The translations under genes were made by a program, and so were the position numbers. Positions 1 through 7,472 of a stretch of 11,170 bases of DNA are shown here, one piece after another. The stretch's first letter is position 1. Each line of letters opens with the position of its first letter. The stretch is from the NCBI GenBank assembly GCA_027622115.1, contig JAQBZS010000139.1, positions 1-11,170 on the forward strand, given 5' to 3'. Source of the stretch: Planctomycetota bacterium (GTDB taxonomy: Bacteria > Planctomycetota > Planctomycetia > Planctomycetales > Planctomycetaceae). Below the pieces are notes generated by a model. It was given only the letters and a program-made list of their open reading frames with translations, was not told where the DNA came from and did not search any database.

Positions 1-1286
1 TCAAACTTGCCATCACCGATCGGGGCTCGACCGTTCCAAAGCTGCACGACCGGCGGTTCAGTCGCCGGCTTTTGCTTCGGTTTCTCCGCTTGCTTTGGCT
101 GTGAAGCTGGATCGCTCGCCGGAACGAGCAACGTCGACAAGACCTGAGCGTAGACGCGATGCCCGAAGTCGTTTGGATGATTGACTCCGTTGCCCGTCAA
201 ATCCCAGTCCTGCTTCCGCCTGAGGAATTCCGTCCAGATGGACGTCATGTCGGCCAGTGCGATCTTGGGCTCGCAGAGTTCGGCCAGCGCGTCGCGATAC
301 TGCGGAAACAGCTCGTGCCGCAACGTGATCCAATTGCGGTTGCCGAGCATCGTGGCCACGAGAATGAACTCGGCCTCCGGCAGTCGCTCGCGAATCTTCG
401 CCATGACCGCCTTGTTGGCCTGATACTCGATTGCGGATCGTCCGGCGGCATCGTTCATGCCGAAGGCCACGATGACCAGATCCGGCCGAGGCTCGACCAC
501 TTTGTCGATTGCCGACAGCACCCATCGCGTGTCTTTTCCACTGACCGACGGGTTCGTGACTCGCACCTTCGTCTTGTAGTGGGATTCCAGACGCATCCGC
601 AGAAGTTCCGGAAACGTCGGTTGGAATGGTGCTTCGCCAGCCCAACCGGACGCGTTGCAGCCGGCAGAAATGCTGTCACCCACCAGCACGATGGAGACCG
701 GTTTTCGATCGCGCAGCTTTTGGATTGTGCTCGGCAGCGACGTGGCGTCAAACGCTGGAGCAGCCGATTTCCATTCACCGCGTGCATGCGTGTATGTGAT
801 GCACGTCTGCATGCGGTGATATTCCAACTTCGAGCCAAAGAAGATCTCCCCGTTGCCGTCGCGATGCGTCAGTTTGTACTTCTGAGTTCCCGCCGGTCGT
901 CGCAGTTCTGCGGTTGTCCGCGAGACAATTCGCGAATTCGGCGGCAGCGTGATCTCGCGCGACCCTGGCTTCCAGAGGTAGTCTCGGCCTGATTCGTAGG
1001 TGATGTCTCCCGAGGAATTTCGCACGCTGGCGATGCTGAGGATCGGAAACAGCACGGATGCCTTGGTGACGTCCGTGGATTCATCGCGAATGAACAACAC
1101 CGATTCGCCCTCAACGGTATCCCCTTGCCAAAACGGCCGCAGCAGTTCGGGGGCGTAATTCCATCGCAGTTGCTGAGGCTCGTCGGCGGATGCGGCGATT
1201 GCTCCTGAAGAGACGAGAACCGCCGCAACAAGCAGCCGGATGACGCGATGTGAAAATCGCGGGACGGGCGAAATCGGATTTCTCAC
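1..1286 (-). CDS. Secreted SGNH/GDSL-family hydrolase, apparently fused to a second C-terminal domain (partial, runs off left edge)
   Basis: The gene reads leftward from a GTG at 1286 and stays open to base 1, giving 428 complete codons. GGAG lies 6 bases before the GTG and no better start is seen, so I chose GTG. Residues 1-34 look like a Sec signal peptide: Arg-rich start, hydrophobic LLVAAVLVSSGAIA, ASA before Asp35. A beta-rich region (about 40-190) precedes the SGNH domain (about 195-390). Its blocks are visible: GDSIS with the likely nucleophile Ser205, a Ser249-Gly250 block, GMND with Asn278 for the oxyanion hole, and NHPNDFGH with His370. Such enzymes are usually esterases or carbohydrate deacetylases; the substrate here is unknown. 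A Pro/Lys/Gln-rich linker (about 390-410) leads into WNGRAPIGDGKF at the window edge, which resembles the start of planctomycete alpha/beta-hydrolase (BD-FAE-like) domains. That second-domain call is from memory of the family and tentative. It lies 69 bases after the FhlB-like gene on the same strand, so co-transcription is possible. Confidence 0.87.
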   Translation of the reverse strand, partial: MRNPISPVPRFSHRVIRLLVAAVLVSSGAIAASADEPQQLRWNYAPELLRPFWQGDTVEGESVLFIRDESTDVTKASVLFPILSIASVRNSSGDITYESGRDYLWKPGSREITLPPNSRIVSRTTAELRRPAGTQKYKLTHRDGNGEIFFGSKLEYHRMQTCITYTHARGEWKSAAPAFDATSLPSTIQKLRDRKPVSIVLVGDSISAGCNASGWAGEAPFQPTFPELLRMRLESHYKTKVRVTNPSVSGKDTRWVLSAIDKVVEPRPDLVIVAFGMNDAAGRSAIEYQANKAVMAKIRERLPEAEFILVATMLGNRNWITLRHELFPQYRDALAELCEPKIALADMTSIWTEFLRRKQDWDLTGNGVNHPNDFGHRVYAQVLSTLLVPASDPASQPKQAEKPKQKPATEPPVVQLWNGRAPIGDGKF

Positions 1287-1355
1287 GAGGTTCTCCGTTG
1301 AATCAGCAACCCGATCTGCTTGAGTTTCGTCGCCGAGCGTCTTGCTGGGAACAGG

Positions 1356-1673
1356 CTACTTGGGTTGCCGAGGAATGGGGTCCGGCGTGGGCGGATATGT
1401 GGGGCCGAGTCCACGTGTGGCTCGCATGACGAATGTCAAGACTTGCGCCACCGCGTGATACACATAGGGCGGGATCTCGTCATCAATGTCAACGTGCGAC
1501 AGGATTCCCACCAGGAGTTCGTTGTCTTGAATGGGAACGTTGTTGGCCTTGGCCTCTTGGATGATCTTCTCCGCGACGAATCCCTTCCCTTTCGCGGTAA
1601 TACGAGGCGCTTCATCACCCGGTGCGTATTCCAGCGCGACTGCTTTCAGTGGGCCGTTCTTGCCTCTGACCAT
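1356..1673 (-). CDS. FhlB-like protein (stand-alone FlhB cytoplasmic C-terminal domain homologue)
   Basis: This 105-residue protein matches the cytoplasmic domain of the type III export switch protein FlhB/YscU without the membrane part. Visible family features are VALEYAPGDEAPRITAKGKG (residues 12-31), the AEKIIQEAKANNVPI helix (34-48), DNELLVGIL (50-58), and DIDDEIPPYVYHAVAQVL (62-79). In FlhB this domain cleaves itself at an NPTH motif and controls the order of exported flagellar substrates. Here the equivalent place reads NGPLKAVAL, so NPTH is absent and self-cleavage is not expected. The C-terminus (86-105) is Pro-rich. The ATG is only 2 bases after the stop of the FliK-like gene, and GAGGG within the end of that gene sits 6 bases before it, which suggests translational coupling. 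Stand-alone FhlB proteins can partly replace the FlhB C-terminal domain in some bacteria; a regulatory role in flagellar export is inferred from that. Confidence 0.87.
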   Translation of the reverse strand: MVRGKNGPLKAVALEYAPGDEAPRITAKGKGFVAEKIIQEAKANNVPIQDNELLVGILSHVDIDDEIPPYVYHAVAQVLTFVMRATRGLGPTYPPTPDPIPRQPK

Positions 1674-1675
1674 CG

Positions 1676-2998
1676 TTAGCCCTCGACGTTGATGAGATGA
1701 TACGACTCGGGAATGCCCTCGGAGACGGCTCGAAAATGGCCGTGGTCTTCGGTATTCATCTCACCGAGCGGCAGGACTCGGATATCGATTGCGTGTTCGC
1801 CGTCTTGCAACGCGGCCCGCAGATCGGATTCGTAGTGCTGCAAAGATTTGACCACATCGTCCGATTCCGCGAAGACCCGCAGCCGCAACCGTGCGGGGTT
1901 AACTCGCAAGTCCACATGCACCGCTCCGGATTCGGTAGCCACCGCGAATCGGACTCGATGCCCCGGCTCTCCGGGTTCACCATCCGTGGTGTCTTCGGAA
2001 TCATCCGGTTCAATCGACATGAAGGCGGTTTCCGAGCTTCCGGGAATCAGCGGCAATTGCAACTGAAACTGATCGCCCTCGACCATCGTCAAGAAATTCA
2101 GCAACTGCTGGAGTTCGATTTGTTGCAGATGTTCGCGAGCCGACTGGGCCAGCGGCGACGTTTGATCCGCCTTCGAAAGATTCGCGAGCAAACTGAGCAA
2201 GGCACTTTTTACGTCGGTCCGGGCGACGTTCGTGAGTTCTCGCGGATGACCGAGCGCTTGCTTGAGTCGTGCTTCGTACTTCAATCCGCCTTGCGTGATC
2301 AATTCCTGCAGCTTAGCCGCGTCGAGATTGCCGTCGGAATAGAGGGCGTTTAACAGATTGCTCAATTGAGAAGCGGATGGCGGCGGTGGTTTGGCTCCGG
2401 CTTTCCCGAGAAACTGAGTTAGCGCATCCAGAAGGGTATTCAGCGTGGTTCCCATCGGCTTGCGCTGCGGCAGATTTTCGACGATCAAGTGTGCGGTCAT
2501 GCGTTCGGACACCGTCACGTCCGACAGAATCTGGAACACCATCTGGGGTACGACTTGCTGAACCTTGAGCGGCAGCGTCATCCCAGGAGTCAGCCCGTCG
2601 GGACCCGTCGCCACGACGGCGCGTCCCGCGACATTGAGCACATACTTCCCATCTCCCAGCGATTCCACGATTTTTCCGGTCATTTCCTGACCGAGATTGA
2701 GCTGCGGTGCCTGCTGGGATTGGGGCCTCGAAATCTCCAAGAACTTCACGTCGCCGCGCGGCACGAGTCGGATGGCGACTTCCTCGCCCGCCGCGAAACC
2801 CGCCATGCCCGGCAACACGACGCGCTGCCCCTTCAGCGAGACGACTGTTTCCGAGGCTGTTGATCGCAGAATCGTGCCTTGCGCCAAGTCGCCCAGCTTC
2901 AGGCTCGACAGATCGCCTTCCAACACGCGCGCAACGTGCGGTGCCGCCGTGATCGACGCGACTGTCGGAATTCCGGTTTGAGTTCCAAGAATCTGCAT
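1676..2998 (-). CDS. FliK-like protein (flagellar hook-length control C-terminal domain, Flg_hook type)
   Basis: The product has 440 residues. The C-terminal part (about 305-408) has the alternating beta/alpha pattern of the FliK substrate-switch domain, with FQLQLPLIPG, then HRVRFAVATESGAVHVDLRV, RLRLRVFAESDDVVKSL and a final helix and strand ending DIRVLP. An acidic loop (about 329-345) interrupts it. The N-terminal part holds two similar beta-rich modules (about 35-80 and 103-158), each with a G-TI/KI start, a V-L-L/V-V middle and a GxxxPLxV or GEEVAIRLV end. The centre (about 180-300) is helical. FliK measures hook length and makes FlhB change export specificity, so the FhlB-like gene immediately downstream strongly supports the call; a similar gene pair, ylqG-ylqH, is known in Bacillus. 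AAGG directly abuts the ATG at 2998, too close to be an ideal ribosome site, so the start is not certain. No other flagellar gene is in view. Confidence 0.77.
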   Translation of the reverse strand: MQILGTQTGIPTVASITAAPHVARVLEGDLSSLKLGDLAQGTILRSTASETVVSLKGQRVVLPGMAGFAAGEEVAIRLVPRGDVKFLEISRPQSQQAPQLNLGQEMTGKIVESLGDGKYVLNVAGRAVVATGPDGLTPGMTLPLKVQQVVPQMVFQILSDVTVSERMTAHLIVENLPQRKPMGTTLNTLLDALTQFLGKAGAKPPPPSASQLSNLLNALYSDGNLDAAKLQELITQGGLKYEARLKQALGHPRELTNVARTDVKSALLSLLANLSKADQTSPLAQSAREHLQQIELQQLLNFLTMVEGDQFQLQLPLIPGSSETAFMSIEPDDSEDTTDGEPGEPGHRVRFAVATESGAVHVDLRVNPARLRLRVFAESDDVVKSLQHYESDLRAALQDGEHAIDIRVLPLGEMNTEDHGHFRAVSEGIPESYHLINVEG

Positions 2999-3202
2999 CC
3001 TTCCAGGATATCCGTGAAATCTCAGCTTTCAATACGGGCCTGGGATCTTCGGCGAATCAATGGCAACGACAACTTGCACAGGTTGCGGAGTTTTTTGGGG
3101 GCGAACTGGACATCACCAAGCGCTGCGAGTAAAGAAATACGTAAGTCGTTCAAACCTGTTTCAGGATGTCGATGAATGAGCCACTGAGACAGATGGGATT
3201 GC

Positions 3203-3304
3203 CTTGGAGGGCATCCAAGTCGTGAGAGCCACCGGGCTCGACACGACCTCGCGGGACATCGTCCCGTCCCCAAACCGAAGCGGACGCGGCGTCTCGTCTT
3301 CGGT
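3203..3304. repeat. Cluster of four adjacent hairpin-forming inverted repeats
   Basis: Four stem-loops follow one another within 102 bases. The first pairs CTTGGA (3203-3208) with TCCAAG (3214-3219). The second pairs CGTG and GAGCC (3221-3230) with GGCTC and CACG (3235-3245), with a small internal bulge. The third pairs CGGGAC (3252-3257) with GTCCCG (3261-3266) around a 3-base loop. The fourth pairs ACCGAAG (3274-3280) with CTTCGGT (3298-3304) and contains a nested GACG/CGTC stem. No T-run follows any of them, so they do not look like simple terminators. They could be a structured RNA, an untranslated leader for the ABC operon, or a dispersed REP-like repeat. The pairing is read directly; the role is unknown. 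Confidence 0.6.
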
Positions 3305-3353
3305 CCTACCCACACATCCTACCTACTTTCGATTTCCGGTTTTCGGTCGACGA

Positions 3354-3369
3354 GGCACTCGGAAGTGCC
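3354..3369. repeat. Perfect 6-bp inverted repeat upstream of the ABC ATPase start
   Basis: GGCACT (3354-3359) and AGTGCC (3364-3369) enclose a 4-base loop CGGA. It ends 46 bases before the chosen ATG of the ABC ATPase gene. It could be an operator or a leader hairpin, or part of the same structured region as the hairpins at 3203-3304. Confidence 0.5.
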
Positions 3370-3415
3370 GCGCCTTCGGTCGATTGCCACTTCGATTTTG
3401 AATTCCGGGTGTTCA

Positions 3416-4192
3416 ATGTCCGATGTAGCAGCCAAAACCGACAAGCAGATGGCTTCCCACGGTGGGGCCACCGGAGCCATGATTCGAGCCGCCGGGCTCT
3501 GCAAGTTTTACGGCCCATTTGCCGCCGCGCAAGATGTCACGTTTGCCGTTCCCAAGGGTCAAGTAGCCGCGTTTCTCGGCCCGAACGGTGCCGGCAAATC
3601 GACCACCATGAAGATGCTCACCGGTTTTCTCGCGCCCACCCGAGGCGATGCGTTTATCGGCGGGCACAATGTTTCGGACGATCGACTTGCGGCGAGCCAA
3701 CTGGTGGGCTACTTGCCGGAGAACGGACCGCTCTACGAAGAAATGACACCGGCCGGCATCCTGAAGCACCTCGGACAGGCGCGAGGGATGCGATATGAAC
3801 TCAGCGATCGCATGGACTTCGTCGTTGATAAATGTGCTTTGTCCAGCGTGTGGCACAAGCCGATTTCCAAACTCTCTCGTGGTTTTCGTCAACGTGTCGG
3901 CATGGCGCAAGCCCTGTTGCACGATCCCGACGTGCTGATTCTTGACGAACCCACCAGTGGACTCGACCCCAACCAAGTTCAAGGCGTTCGAGACCTCATT
4001 GTCGAACTTGGTCAGACCAAGACGATTCTGCTGTCGACACACATCCTGCAGGAAGTTCTTGCGGTGTGTAGTCGAGTCATCTTGATCAGCGAGAGTCGCT
4101 TGGTGTTCGATGGCCGCACGAGCGATATGGGAGCGGATTCCACGGAAATGGAACACACGTTCCGCCAGCTTACGAATGCATCAGCGGCGTAG
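3416..4192 (+). CDS. ABC transporter ATP-binding protein, GldA-like
   Basis: From the ATG at 3416 the product has 258 residues and is the cytoplasmic ATPase that should drive the permease encoded next. All ABC motifs are present: Walker A GPNGAGKST (55-63), signature LSRGFRQRVG (153-162, an LSGGQ variant), Walker B VLILDE (173-178), D-loop SGLDPNQ, and switch His209 in LLSTHIL. The Q-loop region reads GYLPENGPLYEEMT, with Glu in place of the usual Gln. GYLPEN-PLY, LS-GFRQRVG-AQAL and GLDPNQ together are typical of the GldA-type subfamily, known from gliding motility in Flavobacterium but widespread elsewhere with unknown substrates. The start is uncertain: a GTG at 3365 would add 17 unlikely residues, and an ATG at 3479 would begin right at the domain (MIRAAGLCKFYG). 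No strong ribosome site precedes any of them. Confidence 0.95.
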   Translation: MSDVAAKTDKQMASHGGATGAMIRAAGLCKFYGPFAAAQDVTFAVPKGQVAAFLGPNGAGKSTTMKMLTGFLAPTRGDAFIGGHNVSDDRLAASQLVGYLPENGPLYEEMTPAGILKHLGQARGMRYELSDRMDFVVDKCALSSVWHKPISKLSRGFRQRVGMAQALLHDPDVLILDEPTSGLDPNQVQGVRDLIVELGQTKTILLSTHILQEVLAVCSRVILISESRLVFDGRTSDMGADSTEMEHTFRQLTNASAA

Positions 4193-4203
4193 CTGGATTA
4201 CTC

Positions 4204-4276
4204 ATCAGCCGTTTTGGCGCTAGCCACGGTTTCGGTCAAACGTGGCAAAACCGGGGCTATCGCCCAAACGGCTGAT
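4204..4276. repeat. Long near-perfect palindrome between the ABC ATPase and permease genes
   Basis: Arms of 29 bases (4204-4232 and 4248-4276) are reverse complements at 26 of 29 positions, around a 15-base centre. The arms start ATCAGCCGTTT and end AACGGCTGAT. A competing inner stem is possible: GCCACG (4222-4227) with CGTGGC (4241-4246). The right arm ends in TTTT (4276-4279), so as RNA it could act as a weak terminator or attenuator, reducing permease expression relative to the ATPase, or as an mRNA stabiliser. Its size and near symmetry also fit a REP-like or MITE-like dispersed element. The rest of the 172-base gap (4193-4364) shows no gene apart from the ribosome site for the next gene. 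Confidence 0.8.
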
Positions 4277-4364
4277 TTTAATGACAATTTCTCAATCTTT
4301 CGATGTTCGGCATTAGCGACACTTCTGCGTCATCGATGGAACCAGCGTAAGGAACGACCGAATC

Positions 4365-7300
4365 ATGTTTCGATGGCATGTCATTTCAGCCGTCTTCAAA
4401 CGCAACTTGCTCAGCTATTTCTCGGGGGTGCTCGGCTATCTCTTCATCGTCGTCTTTGTGACGATCGGTGCGATTGTGGCCTTTAGTCCCGAGTTCTTCG
4501 CCAAGAATCAGGCGACGCTGGACCAGTTGAGCGATAAGTTTCCGCTGCTGCTGCTGTTCCTGATTCCCGCGATTACGATGGGAGTCTGGGCCGACGAACG
4601 GCGGTCGGGCACGGACGAGTTGTTATTCACCTTGCCGGTGAGCGATTTCGAAGTGTTGATCGGGAAGTACCTGTCCGTGTTGGCGGTCTATTCGGTGGCG
4701 CTGCTGTTTTCGATAACGCATGTCTTGCGGTTGGCTAAGATCGGCTCGCCGGACTGGGGCATGTTATTTTCGACATACCTCGGGTATTGGCTGGCCGGGG
4801 CGGCCTTGCTGAGTGCGGGGATGTTCGCGTCCGTGTTGACTCGCAGCACCACCGTGGCGTTCGTCTTGGGAACGGCCATCTGCGCTGTTCCGGTCTTCCT
4901 CGCGGATATTGCCCCCACGTGGCGCTTGGTCCGCGGATTGAGCCTCAACGAACAACTACGAGACTTCACGACCGGTGTCATTCCATTGACGGGTTGCTTT
5001 TACTTCGTATCGCTGACTGTGTTCATGCTCTATCTCAATGCCGTCATGATCAGCAAACGTCATTGGAGCGGCGGCAAACAAGCTGCGATGGGTGCTCAGT
5101 TCTTGGGTCGAACGATCGCAGTCGGGGTGGCGTTAATCTCGCTCAACGTCTTGGCCGTGCATTCCAATGCCAAGGTGAATACGAATCTCGACTTGACCAG
5201 CGAAGGCATTTACACGCTGGCCACCGCAACCCGCGATCAGATCGCTCAGGCGGCGAGCGACGAACAAGCAATCGACATTCAAGCATTTATCAGCCCAGAG
5301 GTCCCGCAGGAATATGAGTATGCCCGCAAACAACTGATCGGTTTGCTACGGCAGTACGCACGCTTGGGAGGCAAGTGGATCTCGGTTCGATATGTAGACA
5401 CGGAACCGCTGAGCACCGAGGCAACGGAAGCGCGTTCGTTTGGCATCAACCCCGTGTCGACACGCTCCGAACAGGGTGGTCGCACGATCCAGCAAGATGT
5501 CTATTTGGGCGTCGTTGTGCAGAGCGCGCTGGGTGAAGTGGTGGTGCCGTTCTTTCAAACCGACGAATCCATGCAGTATCAACTGACACGTTCCATCGCC
5601 ACGGTGTGCCAAAAAGAGCGGTTGAAAGTCGGCGTGCTGGAGACGGACGCCCGAGTCATCAGTGAAGGCATGCAAACCGGCGGTTGGATTTTTGATCGCA
5701 TGGTCAATCAACTGAAGCAGCAATACAAAGTCGTTTCGATTAAGCCGAGTGATCTTCATGAGTACCTAGAGGACGGCGAGAAAAAAGCTAAGGACGAGGG
5801 CAAGGACGACAGCGACGAACTGGATAAGAAAACAAAGAAGGAAAGAGATAAGAAGAACGACGAAGAGGAACAAAAGTCGATTGACGTGCTGATTGCCGTG
5901 CTGCCTTCATCTTTGACCTCAAGCCAGCTTTCCGCACTGGTTGATTATGTCAAGGCCGGTAAGCCGGCACTCATCTTTGACGACCCCTGGCCGTTCTCGC
6001 CGGTCAATACGCTCTATCCACGAATCGGCACGATTTACGCCCCGAAGCAAGAACGCCCAGCACCGCAAACACCGGCGGCGTTTCTAAGTACGGCTCCGGA
6101 CATCTCTCCGCAATTGCCGCCGGACTTCATGCAGCGGATGAACCAATTCCGCCAATTCGGACCTCAATTCCAACAACAGATGATGGAAGAACACTTTGCG
6201 GAACACCCGGAACATCGACCTCGATTCGAACCGAAGGCGGATGGCGGCAAGCTGACTTCGTTGTTGTCGGCACTGGATATTTCGTGGGACAACGGCACAA
6301 TTGTTTCGGATGTGTTCGATCCGCATCCCGATTTCGACCCGGTACCCCCGCCGCATCTCGGTACCAAGTGGCCGACATTATTTGGTGCCAAAGATAACTT
6401 CTTCCTGTTCATCGCCCCGGAAAATGGCAATCCCAATGCTTTAGGAACGGAAAGTCCGATCACCCGAGGCCTTGCCGAAGTCGTCGCGTTCTATGCGGGT
6501 GAGATACGTGCCCCCAAGAAGGGCAAATACAAGTTCACGCCGTTGCTGCAAAGCAGCGTGAATTCAGTTCCGCTCGAATGGGACGAGTATTCGGAAGACT
6601 ACGCGCCTAAATCAACCGCCCAAGGATTTATGTCGTCCGAGCCGAAAGAACGCGTTCAAAAGAGTCCCGTGACGGGTCACGTCATGCGTCGGCTCAAGGA
6701 AATCACCAAGCGTAAGGATCTCGATAAAAAGGTCTATACGATCGCGGCTCACATCTCGCCGGACGATGACGAAAAAGGCCCGAATGTGGTCTTCGTGGCT
6801 GACACGGACATGATCAGCGATATGTATTTTCAGCAGCAGGAAGCGATTGCAAAGCCGCTCGACAACATGACCTTCGTGATGAATGCGATCGAAGTACTCG
6901 CCGGAACGCCGGAATACGCAGAGCTTCGCAGCCTCAAGCCGGAGGCCCGTTCGCTGACCGCCGTGCAAACGGAAACCGACGCATTTCGCAAGAAACGCCG
7001 GGAAGCACAGCAAACTGCCGAAGCGGAAATGGAAGAAAAGCTGAAAGCCGCGCAAGTACGCCTTGAGGAAAAGGCAAAGAACATCAGCAAGAGCGAAGAC
7101 CTCGGCATCATTCAACGGGCACAATTGACTGCGATGAGTGCCGAAACGGAGCAAGAACGATTCGATGCCGAGAAGAAGAAGCTTAAGTTGGAACTTGAGC
7201 AGAAGATTCAAGAAATCAAGACGACGGAGCAAACGAAGATTCGTGAACAGGAAAATGGAATCCGTTTTTGGTCGATCGTGTTACCGCCGATCCCTGCCCT

Positions 7301-7379
7301 ACTTTTGGGAATCATTTTCTTAGGCACTCGATTGATGAACGAGCGGCGTGATATCGCGCCGAACCGGCGGGTGGGTTGA
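4365..7379 (+). CDS. ABC-2 permease fused to GldG-like auxiliary domain (GldF-GldG fusion)
   Basis: The product has 1004 residues; AAGGA stands 11 bases before the ATG. Residues 1-270 are an ABC-2-type permease like GldF: hydrophobic segments at about 22-42, 58-75, 102-120, 137-157, 160-180, 205-228 and 247-266, with the family-typical WADERRSGTDELLFTLPVS (75-93) after the second. Residues about 270-860 form a GldG-like extracytoplasmic region (ABC_transp_aux type), beginning after the last of these segments with NTNLDLTSEGIYTLA and including VDYVKAGKPALIFDDPW (526-542) and VVFVADTDMISD (808-819). An almost wholly charged stretch (about 466-503) and a Pro/Gln-rich stretch (about 545-620) look like inserted loops. 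A coiled coil (about 870-962) leads to a C-terminal membrane segment (967-987) and a short Arg-rich end. In Flavobacterium GldF and GldG are separate proteins; here one chain carries both. It should pair with the ATPase upstream and the DUF4340 protein downstream. Substrate unknown. Confidence 0.93.
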   Translation: MFRWHVISAVFKRNLLSYFSGVLGYLFIVVFVTIGAIVAFSPEFFAKNQATLDQLSDKFPLLLLFLIPAITMGVWADERRSGTDELLFTLPVSDFEVLIGKYLSVLAVYSVALLFSITHVLRLAKIGSPDWGMLFSTYLGYWLAGAALLSAGMFASVLTRSTTVAFVLGTAICAVPVFLADIAPTWRLVRGLSLNEQLRDFTTGVIPLTGCFYFVSLTVFMLYLNAVMISKRHWSGGKQAAMGAQFLGRTIAVGVALISLNVLAVHSNAKVNTNLDLTSEGIYTLATATRDQIAQAASDEQAIDIQAFISPEVPQEYEYARKQLIGLLRQYARLGGKWISVRYVDTEPLSTEATEARSFGINPVSTRSEQGGRTIQQDVYLGVVVQSALGEVVVPFFQTDESMQYQLTRSIATVCQKERLKVGVLETDARVISEGMQTGGWIFDRMVNQLKQQYKVVSIKPSDLHEYLEDGEKKAKDEGKDDSDELDKKTKKERDKKNDEEEQKSIDVLIAVLPSSLTSSQLSALVDYVKAGKPALIFDDPWPFSPVNTLYPRIGTIYAPKQERPAPQTPAAFLSTAPDISPQLPPDFMQRMNQFRQFGPQFQQQMMEEHFAEHPEHRPRFEPKADGGKLTSLLSALDISWDNGTIVSDVFDPHPDFDPVPPPHLGTKWPTLFGAKDNFFLFIAPENGNPNALGTESPITRGLAEVVAFYAGEIRAPKKGKYKFTPLLQSSVNSVPLEWDEYSEDYAPKSTAQGFMSSEPKERVQKSPVTGHVMRRLKEITKRKDLDKKVYTIAAHISPDDDEKGPNVVFVADTDMISDMYFQQQEAIAKPLDNMTFVMNAIEVLAGTPEYAELRSLKPEARSLTAVQTETDAFRKKRREAQQTAEAEMEEKLKAAQVRLEEKAKNISKSEDLGIIQRAQLTAMSAETEQERFDAEKKKLKLELEQKIQEIKTTEQTKIREQENGIRFWSIVLPPIPALLLGIIFLGTRLMNERRDIAPNRRVG

Positions 7380-7472
7380 ACCACGATCAGGCTGTCGATG
7401 AGTCGAGACATTCTGTCGGGTTCCGTGTTCTGTCCAGCATCTCAATCCAACGAGTTTACGGAGTAGCATCCG

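Larger units (their letters stand above)
2999..3415. other. Divergent intergenic region, 417 bases, no supported gene
   Basis: The gap separates the leftward FliK-like gene from the rightward ABC ATPase gene, so it should hold promoters for both directions, but I see no convincing -35/-10 or sigma-54 site. Open frames in it (for example 3204-3401 plus, 3022-3315 minus) have no recognisable protein features. Its notable content is a run of short inverted repeats between 3155 and 3369, given as separate entries. Confidence 0.7.

Noticed and set aside
159..992. Open frame of 277 codons on the plus strand
   Set aside because: It is antisense to the SGNH hydrolase gene, whose GDSIS, GMND and NHPND motifs and signal peptide make that strand the coding one. 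The plus-strand product is Arg/His-rich with no recognisable domain.
3204..3401. Small plus-strand open frame of 65 codons in the divergent gap
   Set aside because: It runs across the hairpin cluster, has no recognisable product and no clear ribosome site.
3365..3415. Upstream GTG start adding 17 residues to the ABC ATPase
   Set aside because: The added residues have no family counterpart, the GTG lies inside a hairpin arm (3364-3369), and no ribosome site precedes it; the ATG at 3416 is preferred.
3413..4156. Minus-strand open frame of 247 codons
   Set aside because: It is the shadow of the ABC ATPase gene, which has every expected motif on the plus strand.
7380..7472. Gap between permease and DUF4340 genes searched for a terminator or promoter
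   Set aside because: No stable hairpin with a T-run and no convincing promoter was seen; only the GGAG ribosome site of the next gene is evident.
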